A stretch of 41,194 nt of DNA from the NCBI GenBank assembly GCA_049999725.1, contig JBNGIS010019509.1, positions 33,013 through 74,206 on the forward strand, written 5' to 3'. Position 1 is the first letter of the stretch. Every line of letters begins with the position of its first letter. Source of the DNA: Haplomitrium mnioides. Its lineage: Eukaryota > Marchantiophyta > Haplomitriopsida > Calobryales. Below the pieces are notes generated by a model. The model was not told the origin of the DNA. It searched no databases and saw only the letters and a list, made by a program, of their open reading frames with translations. A program made the position numbers and the translations under genes. This document shows positions 9,168 through 18,349 of this stretch, in pieces.

Positions 9168-11108
9168 TTTAGAATGCAAAAGAGTTTTGAAGGTTGGAAG
9201 ATAAATGAAAGATTTATGAAAATGCAGGAAATTCAAAATGTTAAACTCTTTGCAAATCTGGAAAACAACAGATAAAACAATTTTTTTATAACAGAGGTTA
9301 TATGTAAAAGATAGTCCCTATTATGCTCGCTGTAGACCAGTTGTTGATCTTGTAATATATCATAAAACAGTTGGGGATATCAGCAATAGGCCTCCACTAT
9401 GTCTACACAAGATTCCAAATGTTGTTGTAGCCTTTGTTTTCAGATATAGTCTGCACAATTTGATATGATCTCCTTGAATATGCAAACTGGTTCCCAAAGT
9501 TCTTGAACCACTTAGATGTATGTTAGAAATTCTGAATATGTTTTGAGAGTATAGTGTGTTGATAAAGTAACAATGTGTATCAAGATTATAGTGATGGTCA
9601 ACTTTCAGTATATCAGATTGTGTTTGAATTGTAAGGTTTTGCTTTCTTTCCTTATGTCAAATTCAGTTTTGTGATTCTATTAGAAATAGAGTAACTGATT
9701 GTGTGTATATCAGTACAGATGTATATGTTTGTGATTGACAATTAAAAACTCAATTATGAGTTAAATCAGTGAAATAAACAAGTGTATGCTCTCAAGAAAC
9801 TCCAATTGAGAGTTTCAAATGAATTAGATGTGTCAATTTTTTAATTCTACACATCTGAATGTCAAATTTGTAGATTAGACAGTTAAATCTGAGTTCCAAA
9901 ATAAAGTTCTATAGTGATTTGACTCAAAATATGATTCAGATATGTGAATTAGTGTTCGAAATCTGTCAATTTCATGACATAGATGTTATGCTCTATCACA
10001 CAAGAAGACCTGAATTTGAATAGGTCAACGTGTCTTCAAATCTAAGCCAAAATGGGAAAATGAGAGCTCAGAATGATCACCAGGGCCAAGCGATCACATC
10101 TGTGGTGTCAGATATGAAGAAAAAGTAGATTTTGATGCCAAAAGATCAATTAGAAAGTTTGTAAATCTCCCCCTTCACGAACTGTTAGGTTTGGTTGAGA
10201 AATTAGGTTTGGGAGAAAATGTATCCTTCGGTAGTTCTTATAAGCAGGTTTGGTAAACATAGTAGCTTCGGGTATAAATCTGGTAGGTTTGGCGGATTAG
10301 AATAGCTTCGGGGTTGAATCTCGTTGCTTCAGCCAACTTGGTAGCTACGGTGTAGCATCGGGCGCTTCGGAGAACAGCTTTGGTATCCAAAGCTAGCGTC
10401 GCTTTACCAGCGACCTCCAAATAATTCCATAAGCAAACTCGCCAAAACAGATCTTTGTATAAATGTGTCTCACTCGTAACTCCTTCAATGGTTACTATTA
10501 GAGAGACCCCTCACTCCCTGCATCTGGGGGTGTGGTTTGGCTCTGACATATCCATTTGGCTTACGACACGTGGCGGTGTAGGATAGGCTTAGAAAAATAG
10601 ATAAGGGTGGCTTCCTCTCCGAGCTAGAACAGTTTTATTATTTTATTTTTTTCCATCAAATTTTTGAAACTGTGATATAGTGCCGCTTCTACTCAATGTT
10701 GCGCCTTTTGAACTTTCCGGCGTTACTGAATGCACTTTCGAACTTTCAATAAAATAATCAAAATATGGCCGAAATAGCGATAAGTCGACTTTTTTCCTTT
10801 CAGGAAGCTCTCGGAATAAAATAGAATAAATTCCAAAACAGTGACAAATTTCTGATATGATGAATGAAAAGAGCTTTGAACTTTCAAATTTTACCGAAAT
10901 TGCATTTTTGAACTTTTGCCAAAACGCCGATATGTCGCTGCTTCAAAAAAGGTATTTTGAAATTTCAGAAAACTCTCCGTCGCACCCCTTCAAACTTTCA
11001 GATTGCACTATCAAAACAGTGAAGGATCACTGTTTCACCGCCAATACTCACTTCTACTGATTCAAACTTTCAACTTTCTTCAAATCCGAAATGGTGATAG
11101 ATCACCAC
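9168..11108 (-). other. Copia-1 long untranslated leader
   Basis: Nearly 2 kb lie between the gag ATG and the gap that hides the 5' LTR; adding gap sequence gives roughly 2.2 kb. No protein domain is recognised. The part at 9747-9856 holds three short perfect inverted repeats. The part at 10238-10420 has a 60-codon minus-strand frame with repeated GAAGC/TTCGG words. The part at 10700-11085 repeats a GAACTTTC word at least four times. Some of this could be another decayed insertion. A degenerate PBS-like string (10539-10554) was noted but not accepted. Confidence 0.5.
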
Positions 11109-11508
11109 NNNNNNNNNNNNNNNNNNNNNNNNNNNNNNNNNNNNNNNNNNNNNNNNNNNNNNNNNNNNNNNNNNNNNNNNNNNNNNNNNNNNNNNNNNNN
11201 NNNNNNNNNNNNNNNNNNNNNNNNNNNNNNNNNNNNNNNNNNNNNNNNNNNNNNNNNNNNNNNNNNNNNNNNNNNNNNNNNNNNNNNNNNNNNNNNNNNN
11301 NNNNNNNNNNNNNNNNNNNNNNNNNNNNNNNNNNNNNNNNNNNNNNNNNNNNNNNNNNNNNNNNNNNNNNNNNNNNNNNNNNNNNNNNNNNNNNNNNNNN
11401 NNNNNNNNNNNNNNNNNNNNNNNNNNNNNNNNNNNNNNNNNNNNNNNNNNNNNNNNNNNNNNNNNNNNNNNNNNNNNNNNNNNNNNNNNNNNNNNNNNNN
11501 NNNNNNNN
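11109..11508. other. Assembly gap (400 N)
   Basis: This run of N should contain the rest of the copia-1 5' LTR (about 150 bp) and its PBS. The round length suggests an estimated gap. Confidence 0.95.
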
Positions 11509-11622
11509 TAGGATATGCTAATCTCATAGGATTAGCACTAACCCTAATCCTAATCCTACACTCTAATCATAGGTTAATGACTAATGATCTATTAGCCTAA
11601 TCATCTTACTACATGCATTACA
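11509..11622 (-). repeat. Copia-1 5' LTR, visible part
   Basis: The 114 bp next to the gap match 4014-4127 of the 3' LTR with about five differences, mostly transitions. It ends in CA at 11621-11622, followed by atg and the target duplication CCACT. Confidence 0.85.
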
Positions 11623-11630
11623 ATGCCACT

Positions 11631-11999
11631 TCAAATTCTTCTTGATCATAAAATACAATAGCTCGAGGAGAACGTCGAGTACGATTTGGAAAAAAAGATG
11701 GATTAGGAACAAAAGGCTTAAGTTTAGAGACATGAAACAAAAGATGAATCTTCATACAAAGAGGAAGATCAAGTTTATAAGCAACGGGAGGAATAACGTG
11801 AGAAATAGAGATATGACCAATCCAACCATGAGATAACTTACGGACTTGAGTATCTAAAGACAATAGGAGATCGTGAGTGGATAACAAAGCTTGGTCACCA
11901 AAAACATAAGAGCAATCACGACAATGGCGATTTGCATATTATTTTTGCCTTTGAGCAACAATAAGATGGTTGCAAACATCTTGCAAGGAAGAATATAAA
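11631..11999 (-). pseudogene. Gypsy A integrase C-terminal part
   Basis: The minus strand encodes IVAQRQK, a stop, then YANRH and VFGDQALLSTHDLLL, followed by KLSHGWIGHISISHVI, AYKLDLPLCMKIHLLFHVS and RSPRAIVFYDQEEFEV. This is the GPY/F-type integrase C-terminal domain found just before the chromodomain in chromoviruses. It ends where copia-1 inserted; the chromodomain continues at 3862. On the other side the frame is cut by L1a at the duplicated ATAAA (11995-11999). Confidence 0.85.
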
Positions 12000-14713
12000 T
12001 GTCATGCCCCCCTCTTCAGCCTTAGCTTAGGAAGAGCTTATTCTGATAGAAAGGGAGTAGCATGGTTCAACATGGCCTTTTATGAGACGACCCTGGACCT
12101 CGATTTATCTCTTTCACGTACCAACGACCGTGAATCGCTCGGTGCCACATTCACTCAACGCCCACACCAAGAACCACAACCCACTCTTTCTCCTCACGCC
12201 CAACCCCAAGCCAAGATCGAACCCCCCTCAGATCTTGTCTTTCTGGTGGTCATTCATTCTTACTCGAAGATTGTTTTCAATCCGTCATATCTACACCATT
12301 TCAAAGGGGAAAATACTTACAAGATTGCTTGGAAGAGCTAGACACACTCCTACACCAAAAATACACAAAGCTAGTTACTCCAACACCTTTACTATACTCT
12401 CAACGCACCTTCTATCTCCTCTACAACATCTCAAAGACTTGTTCACAACTATACGACAAAGCATATGCATGTATTGACACTATCTACTTGATAGAAGCAT
12501 GAAGAGCCATCAGCCAACAGCTCCAAACACCACCCGAGTCTCCCCCATGATACTTCTCATTTCAGCCCACCCACTCACGCACCCATCACCGCTAGTTTAA
12601 ACCCTCTGTCGTAGAGGAACTTGGATTCACTTCCGTAAGCTGGGAAGATGTCTGATTAACTTCCACCCCTAGAAGATAGTCCTCACGACTGCTGGACCCA
12701 CTCCACTTGAGACCTCGACCGGATCTTCTACGCAGTGCACGGGCACTAATGCAACTACCCCTTGCCTTCAATCTCCCTTTGAAATGTTACCAACAACACC
12801 CTTCTGATGTCACTCGGGCATAATCTCCTACGCAATCCCGACTCACAAGTCTAGGCCGAACTCGCTTGCTTGTCCTTCGAGTTTCAATCCACCTCTGAAC
12901 GTTGGTCCACCATCCAAAATGAGTTTACCTAGATCGCTTCAGCCTCTAGAGCCTCGCGCTAAGCGATTCTCGACACCCCTCCAGTCCACCTCCACTCCTT
13001 TGGCCCTCGATCGCAAGTACACTTGCTTCAATCAAAAGATCACAACGCATGCTTCCCCGTCCCTTGCTATCCCCTTGCATAGGATTTTCAATAACACCTT
13101 GGATATCCCTCTTTACTCGCAATGTCTGCACTAATGCATCTATGCATGCCTTGGTACACATCCACGCTTTGTTATTCCATTGTTAGTTTCAAGATCAAGG
13201 CTCCAATCCCAAATTGTTTGCCCCCGCCATGAGCATCTGCCCTAGCTGTGTACTCCTCCAAGCTCTTCCCGTTTCCCCCCTTTTGGTCGTTTATTCAGTT
13301 AGTACAACTTCTTGATATTGGGACACTTGTTTGTACGATTAAAGGTTGTTCCCAAGAAGTACGATCCGCAGTTAGCTATATGGTCCAAAGTTCTCACGGA
13401 TTGATCCGAAGTTGCCACATTTTGGAAGCTTCCGGCGAAGTGATCCGAAGTTGCTATGTTTCCGAAGTTTCATGCAAACTGATTCGAAGTTGCTACATTT
13501 CTGAAGTTGCGCCATCCATCGCCGCTTTCCAAGTGGAAGTTGGACCGCCACATTTGACTGCTTGGTTCCGAAGTTGATCTCCTTCCGATGTATCTCACGT
13601 ATTGCTTCGAAGTTGCCACGTTTTCGAAGTTGCGTTGTGCGTCGCCACTTTCTAAGTGGAAGTTGGACCGCCACATTTGACTACCTGGTTTTGAAGTTGA
13701 CCTCGTTCCGATGTATCCCGCAGACTGCTCCAAAGTTGCCATGTTTTCGAAGTTGCAATGCTTGTCATCGCTTTACAAGTGGAAGTTGGACCGCCACGTT
13801 TGATCGTCTGGTTCCGAAGTTGACATCCTTCCAATGCATCCCACGGACTGCTCTAAAGCTACCTTGTTTCCGAAGTTTCCCATGGACTGTCCGAAGTTGA
13901 CACCTTCTAACGTATCCCGCAGACTGCTCTGAAGTTGCCACATTTCCGAAGTTTCCGGATGACTGCTCCAAAGTTGACACCTTGCAATGTATCTCACAAA
14001 TTGCTTCGAAGTTGCTACATTTCCAAAGTCTCCCGTGGACTGCTCCAAAGTTGACACCTTGCGATGTATGCCGCAGATTGCTCTAAAGTTGCCACGTTTC
14101 CAACGTTTCCCGCAGACTTCTTTGAAGTTGCCACGTTTCTGACGGGACTCTGTCAGCGCATTCCTGCAGTTCCGATTCTCACCCCGTCTTCCGATACTTT
14201 CTTCGAAACGTCCGCCAAGCAGTGTTTTAGCGGTCCAAGGTGTGTTTGGACCCTAGTAAAAACCTTCAACGCATGGGGAAGCAAAGCGTCCCCCGATCTC
14301 TTCTTCTAACGCACGGGCACGTTCCCTTGCACTTGTTACTGCCCCTAGCTTAATCTTGAAAGTAAGGATGAAGCCTCTTACTCTCGCTGAAGTCTCCCTC
14401 CTCTAGTGTGGAATCATCGAACCTGTGCAGCTCCCTTGATCTTCCTCACCCAGCCCTTCCTTTCCTTCTGGTGCTGACCTCGCCTCTCCTTCCACTATTG
14501 TGTAAAATACCTTTGGTGAGTATCCTGTTCTTCCCTATCCTAGCCCTAATTCATGCATTTCGATGGTCCTTGCATGATCCCTTCTGCTTACCCCCGATCT
14601 GAAATACCCCGATGCTTTTGGAGTCTCCCTGCGCTTTAGAATTAGAGAACTTCTTCGGTAATGCTTCTGATTTCTCCAATTTTTTTATTAGTGCCTCAAT
14701 TTGCCGACTAACA
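12000..14713 (-). mobile_element. L1a: 2.7 kb LTR-like unit, probable solo LTR
   Basis: The unit starts TGTCATGCCC and ends GACTAACA, flanked by perfect 5-bp repeats ATAAA (11995-11999 and 14714-14718), so its ends are exact. It has no gag or pol. A second copy is L1b (38409-41026), and the left two-thirds are distantly similar to the gypsy C LTR family. The best reading is a solo LTR of a large Tat/Athila-like element; a non-autonomous element is possible. Strand is assigned by analogy with gypsy C, whose LTR ends carry the same TGTCA on this side. Open frames such as 12082-12477 are not conserved. Confidence 0.75.
13531..14115. repeat. Two-tier tandem repeat (123 bp x 3, then 77 bp x 3) in L1a
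   Basis: AAGTGGAAGTTGGACCGCCA begins at 13531 and recurs at 13654 and 13777, a period of exactly 123 bp with divergence. It is followed by units beginning GACTG at 13885, 13961 and 14038 and ending at 14115 (periods 76-77 bp). The short unit shares the CGAAGTTGCCACRTTTCCGAAG part of the long unit and lacks the GGACCGCCA part. Confidence 0.85.
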
Positions 14714-15430
14714 ATAAATGAGACAAAAAAATAGAAAAACTTGGAATATTAGAAGAAGAAGGAGAAAGCAAACCATCAAGAACAAGAGGATGGTGACTCG
14801 AATTAAAATAGAAAAGAGAAAACTAAGTACTTGCTTGTTTGGAGTTGTTGTAGGCAAACTCCACATTATCCCAATTTGTGTGATAAACATTGATGAACGC
14901 GTGAAGCATGACCTCCATAGTATGATTAGCACACTCTATTTGCCCATCTGTTTACGTATGATAAGCAGTAGACATAGGAAGTTTGGTTCGTAGAAGTTTG
15001 AACAACTCTCGCCAAAACGTTCTAGTGAAATGCAGATCACTATCAGATATTAACACCTTGGGCATTGTGTGATAGCAAAAAATGGTATCAAAGTAAATTT
15101 TTGCCAATTGTGGAATACTTATTGCATCCACCATTGGTACTTAATGAATCTGGTTGATGAACTTGTCTACAAACACCACAATAGTAGCAAACTGACGAGG
15201 CATAGTTGGAAGTGAAGTGACAAGATCCAAATTTACATGTTCCCAACGAGCATTAGGAATTGGTAATGGTTGAAGAAGTCCCACTAGTTTTTTATTTGAA
15301 ACTTTGTTTCATTGACAACTTTCAAAGGAACGAACAAAACCATGAACATCTTGAGCCAAGTTAGGCTACCACCTAATGCGTTGAAGCAACTCTCTAGTTT
15401 TATTTATTCCAAGATTCCTAGAGATAGGAA
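14714..15430 (-). pseudogene. Gypsy A integrase, zinc-binding domain and catalytic core
   Basis: The minus strand shows LGINKTRELLQRIRWWP of the N-terminal zinc-binding domain, then LDLVTSLP (first Asp), LISDSDLHFT (second Asp) and TDGQIECANHT (Glu) of the catalytic core. Next come YHTNWDNVEFAYNNS and the region leading to the C-terminal domain. The segments are in different frames with several stops. The CC part of the zinc site is degraded (SFESCQ). L1a interrupts it at 14713/14714. Confidence 0.85.
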
Positions 15431-15639
15431 GGTCATACGCTTCTTGTAAACAACTTGTAAACAAGCCATTCAAAACGTATATATATTTCATAGAACATAT
15501 ATTTCATGGCCTCGATAGAGAATACCATCTTGAATGGAAAAAGAATGATACTCACTATCTTTGAGTGAGTAAAAAAGCATCTTCTTGTAGTTTTTGACAA
15601 TAACTCCCACTAGTTGCATTATCTAAATGTAAGATACTA

Positions 15640-16120
15640 ATGTTGCTCACCTCCATTGTGTTCACTCAATAATCCGACCTTCGTGATAGTGCATTCTGAA
15701 TGGTGTAGAACCTTTCAAGCTTGTACTCTAGCTTTAATCAAAGAGTTGCAATTGATCTTCCCATCGGTGATGGCGACTTGTCATATTTCCCAAATAGATT
15801 GATTATAACAATGGCTTGTGATCTGTACCCATAAGCATAGGTCTTCCCAAAAGATAGTGCCTCCATACTTTGGTAGCATAAACCATTGCCAATTGTTCTT
15901 GATCCCTTGTAGAATAGTTTCTTTCCGCTGCATTCAATCGACGTGACATGAAGGCAATTGGATGAACACCATCATCAAACTCTTGCTCCAAAAATGCTCC
16001 AATAGCAAAATTAGAAGCATAAAAATCAACTATACAATGTGATTGTGGATCATATGGTTGTAGAATAGGACAAGAAGAGTCTGCATCTTTGAGTTGTTGA
16101 AATGTTGCTTGCTCTTTGAT
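15640..16120 (-). pseudogene. Gypsy A RNase H
   Basis: The intact stretch 15803-15991 encodes EQEFDDGVHPIAFMSRRLNAAERNYSTRDQEQLAMVYA and then MGTDHKPLL, classical gypsy RNase H with the Glu and the TDH Asp. Upstream (15990-16100), FDASNFA-like and LQPYDPQS-like phrases lead in from the RT. It closely matches gypsy B at 380-755. The part at 15640-15770 contains stops and is the linker to integrase. Confidence 0.85.
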
Positions 16121-16129
16121 GGTTTATTG

Positions 16130-16541
16130 AAACTTGACCTCTTTGCCTAGCAGACTTGTAAGTGCTGCAACAATATGCGCACAATAGTGGATGAATTGTT
16201 GGTAGAAACTTGCCAATTCATTGAGGGCTCTAATGCCCTTTGCTTCCGTTGGGATTGGCCACTCTGTGATAGCCTTAAGTTTCTCCTCTTCCATCTTGAT
16301 ATCATCCGCGACACCTCATGCCCTAGGTAAGCAACTTCTTGCTTCCAAAACTCACACTTTGATCTTTTGTAATAAAACTTCCAATTGCGTAACCTTTGCA
16401 ACACTTCTTTTAGATGATCATAATGCTAGCATTTAGTTTTGCTAAAACTAAAAATGTCATCCAAGAATATCAAAACTGACTTATCCAATGGCCCATCAAA
16501 AATTCAATGCATTTGATCCATCAATATGGCTGGAATAGTAG
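16130..16541 (-). pseudogene. Gypsy A reverse transcriptase C-terminal part
   Basis: The minus strand encodes LQRLRNWKFYYKRSKCEFWKQEVAYLGHEVS, the thumb region just after the YxDD motif, and then the connection with ALNELASFYQQFIHYC-like phrases in other frames. It is cut at 16541/16542 by an LTR of the gypsy C family. The rest of RT, protease and gag of gypsy A are absent from the window. Confidence 0.8.
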
Positions 16542-17465
16542 TGTCAACCCTCTCCTTCAAGCTTTAACCTCCAAATGTGCCACTTTGGAAGAAGATGGTG
16601 ACAGATTAGGCATGAGGTTCTTTTATGAGATCGCTCCAGATCCAAATTATTCCTTTTAGGTCTTAAGGAATAGAGCCCTAGACTTTTCCGCCTATCCACA
16701 ATCACTTCAAAAACCAATTTGCTTGTTTACACACACATTCGAAGTACATCTTCTCACGAATCTAAAATATATTTCTAGACTTCAAGAATAGACGAAGTCT
16801 CCTTGCTTACAAAATGGGCTCAAGATTCAACACATGAAATACAAAGAGGTAATGCCTACAACTCTATCTCCCTTTATGTGGTGCTTTCTTTGGCTTCAAA
16901 CAGGCTGCAACTTTAGTTTACTCTGAATCCAAAGTACGTTTCAGGAAATTTGAAAGAGACAAATCTATCTACCATAGCACACACACACACTCTTTACTTT
17001 TGATTCCGAACGACCTCAATGCCATATGATCCAATGTCCAACAGCAGACTTCTCCACTCATCCACAATAGTTCCACACTCCTTTGTCACCTCACCCACAC
17101 ACTCTATCTAGATAGTTTTTCAACTTCCATCACTAGAAGCCATGAATTTACTTCCTGAGGCTCGGAAGAGGTTTTCTTTAACTTCCACCACTAGAAGACA
17201 ACCCTCTCGACTATTGGCCAACCCACTCCACCCCGAACCTCGACTAGATCTTCCGTGGAGTGTGCAGGCACTAACGTAGCCACTCCTCTCTTGGCTCCAC
17301 TAGAAGGTTAAGACGAGAAACGCACTCTGAGCATTCATGGGATTGATGCTCCTGCACAAACAAACACTGAGATGACCCCAAGATCCCCCTTGGCTGCCTC
17401 TCTGAATTCAAGGTCGAAAGAATTCCCTTCTGCTTTAAGTGTCGATCCACCTCCCAATATACTCC
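16542..17465 (-). repeat. Gypsy C 3' LTR remnant (LTR-F)
   Basis: It begins TGTCAACCC and follows the 27928-28860 LTR almost throughout, including CACACACACAC near 16978 and the ATAGTTTTTCAACTT block. It breaks off near 17465, about 920 bp in, where copia-2 integrase sequence begins. The first 62 bp can form the hairpin seen in all copies of this LTR family. Confidence 0.8.
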
Positions 17466-18340
17466 ATGCATCTACACTCTTAAAATATAGACCTTCTACT
17501 TTTAATTTGTTTTCCCCTCATCACCTAGTATTTGGTTTACCTCCAGATGTCTCACATCTGCAAACCTTTGGATGCCAAGTCCTAGTTTTGATTTTGGGTC
17601 CTAAACGTACAAAAATGGGCCCTCAACGGTAGAAAGGTATATACATTGGTTTTGACTCTCCATCCATAATCCGATTCTTGGAACCGACCACTAGGGATGT
17701 TTACATAGCAAGATTCCAAGATTGCCATTTCTTTGAAGATATATATTTACCTTTAGGACATGAATAGAGTTTAGAGAATGTTCATAATCTTCAACTGATA
17801 TGGAAAACAAAGGATACCTTTTTGAATGATCCTCACACCCGACAAACAGAGGTTGAGGTCCAACACATCTTGCATCTACATCAGACTTTAGAGCAACTAC
17901 CTGACGCATTCAATGACGTTGCAAATGTGCCACGCTCACATGTTGATGCAATTAGTGTCCCTCCAAGAATACAACCTTCTAAAAGTATGGCCGTAGACAC
18001 CATGCCAAGAACTAAGAGAGGTCGGCCTCATGGATCTAAAGAGACTCGTCCTAGACATAGATGAAATCCAATACCTATACAGGAACCCTCTTCTGTTCAT
18101 CCACATGTTGAACCTGTAATTCCTCATTCACAAGATAATGAGGAAATTTCAATTCAATATATGCATACACAGAAGATATGGTCAAGACAAAATACTACCA
18201 TAGATGATCAGTTCGCATTTTTAATATCACAACAAGTTACCGATCATAGCTCTGATCCACTTTCAGTGCAAGAAGCACAAAAGCGAACAGATTGGCCAAA
18301 ATGGGAGGAGGCCATTAATTTTGAATTGGATTTGCTTTTA
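17466..18340 (+). pseudogene. Copia-2 integrase C-terminal part and linker
   Basis: It opens in LLKYRPSTFNLFSPHHLVFG, then HLQTFGCQVLVLILGPKRTKMGPQR, a stop, KGIYIGFDSPSIIRFLEP and DCHFFED, parallel to copia-1 at 6674-7080. The linker follows with EQLPDAFNDVANV, KRGRPHGSKETRPRHR and WPKWEEAINFELD. Stops occur near 17629, 17766, 18062 and 18344, all in an otherwise continuous frame. This indicates decay by point mutation rather than rearrangement. Confidence 0.85.
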
Positions 18341-18349
18341 AAGTGACAA

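Larger units (their letters stand above)
3863..11622 (-). mobile_element. Copia-1: Ty1/copia retrotransposon inserted in gypsy A
   Basis: A complete but decayed copia element on the minus strand: 5' LTR (right, mostly in the gap), long leader, gag, protease, integrase, RT-RNase H, PPT and 3' LTR (3863-4127). Integrase lies before RT, which defines Ty1/copia. The 114 bp visible in both LTRs (4014-4127 and 11509-11622) differ at about five positions. CCACT occurs at 3858-3862 and 11626-11630 as the target duplication, with three extra bases (atg) next to the right LTR. Confidence 0.88.
3663..16541 (-). mobile_element. Gypsy A: chromovirus split into three pieces by nested insertions
   Basis: Minus-strand pieces are at 14714-16541 (RT end, RNase H, integrase core), 11631-11999 (integrase C-terminal part) and 3676-3862 (chromodomain). 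The breaks are L1a (12000-14713, ATAAA on both sides) and copia-1 (3863-11622, CCACT on both sides). Removing copia-1 and one CCACT brings the last codons of the integrase tail and the first codons of the chromodomain into register, which confirms that both belong to one element. At 16542 the element is cut by the LTR of gypsy C, and its 5' half is not in the window. Confidence 0.8.

Noticed and set aside
10539-10554. PBS-like string (minus TGGATATGTCAGAGCC) upstream of copia-1 gag
   Set aside because: It needs inserted bases to match tRNA-iMet, and the LTR length deduced from the target duplications puts the true PBS inside the gap near 11357.
11003-11600. Long open frames running through the N gap
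   Set aside because: They exist only because undetermined bases contain no stops.
12082-12477. 131-codon plus-strand open frame in L1a
   Set aside because: It has no recognisable domain, is not kept open in L1b, and lies in an LTR.
13372-14057. Overlapping frames with repeated peptides on both strands
   Set aside because: The 123-bp unit is a multiple of three, so open frames repeat automatically. There are no gene signals.
13340-14150. Regularly spaced repeats suggesting a CRISPR-like array
   Set aside because: The units are contiguous and degenerate with no spacers, in a plant LTR. They are tandem repeats of 123 and 77 bp.
16978-16990. (CA)n microsatellite
   Set aside because: Short, and present at the same place in the gypsy C 5' LTR (28371-28380); part of the LTR.
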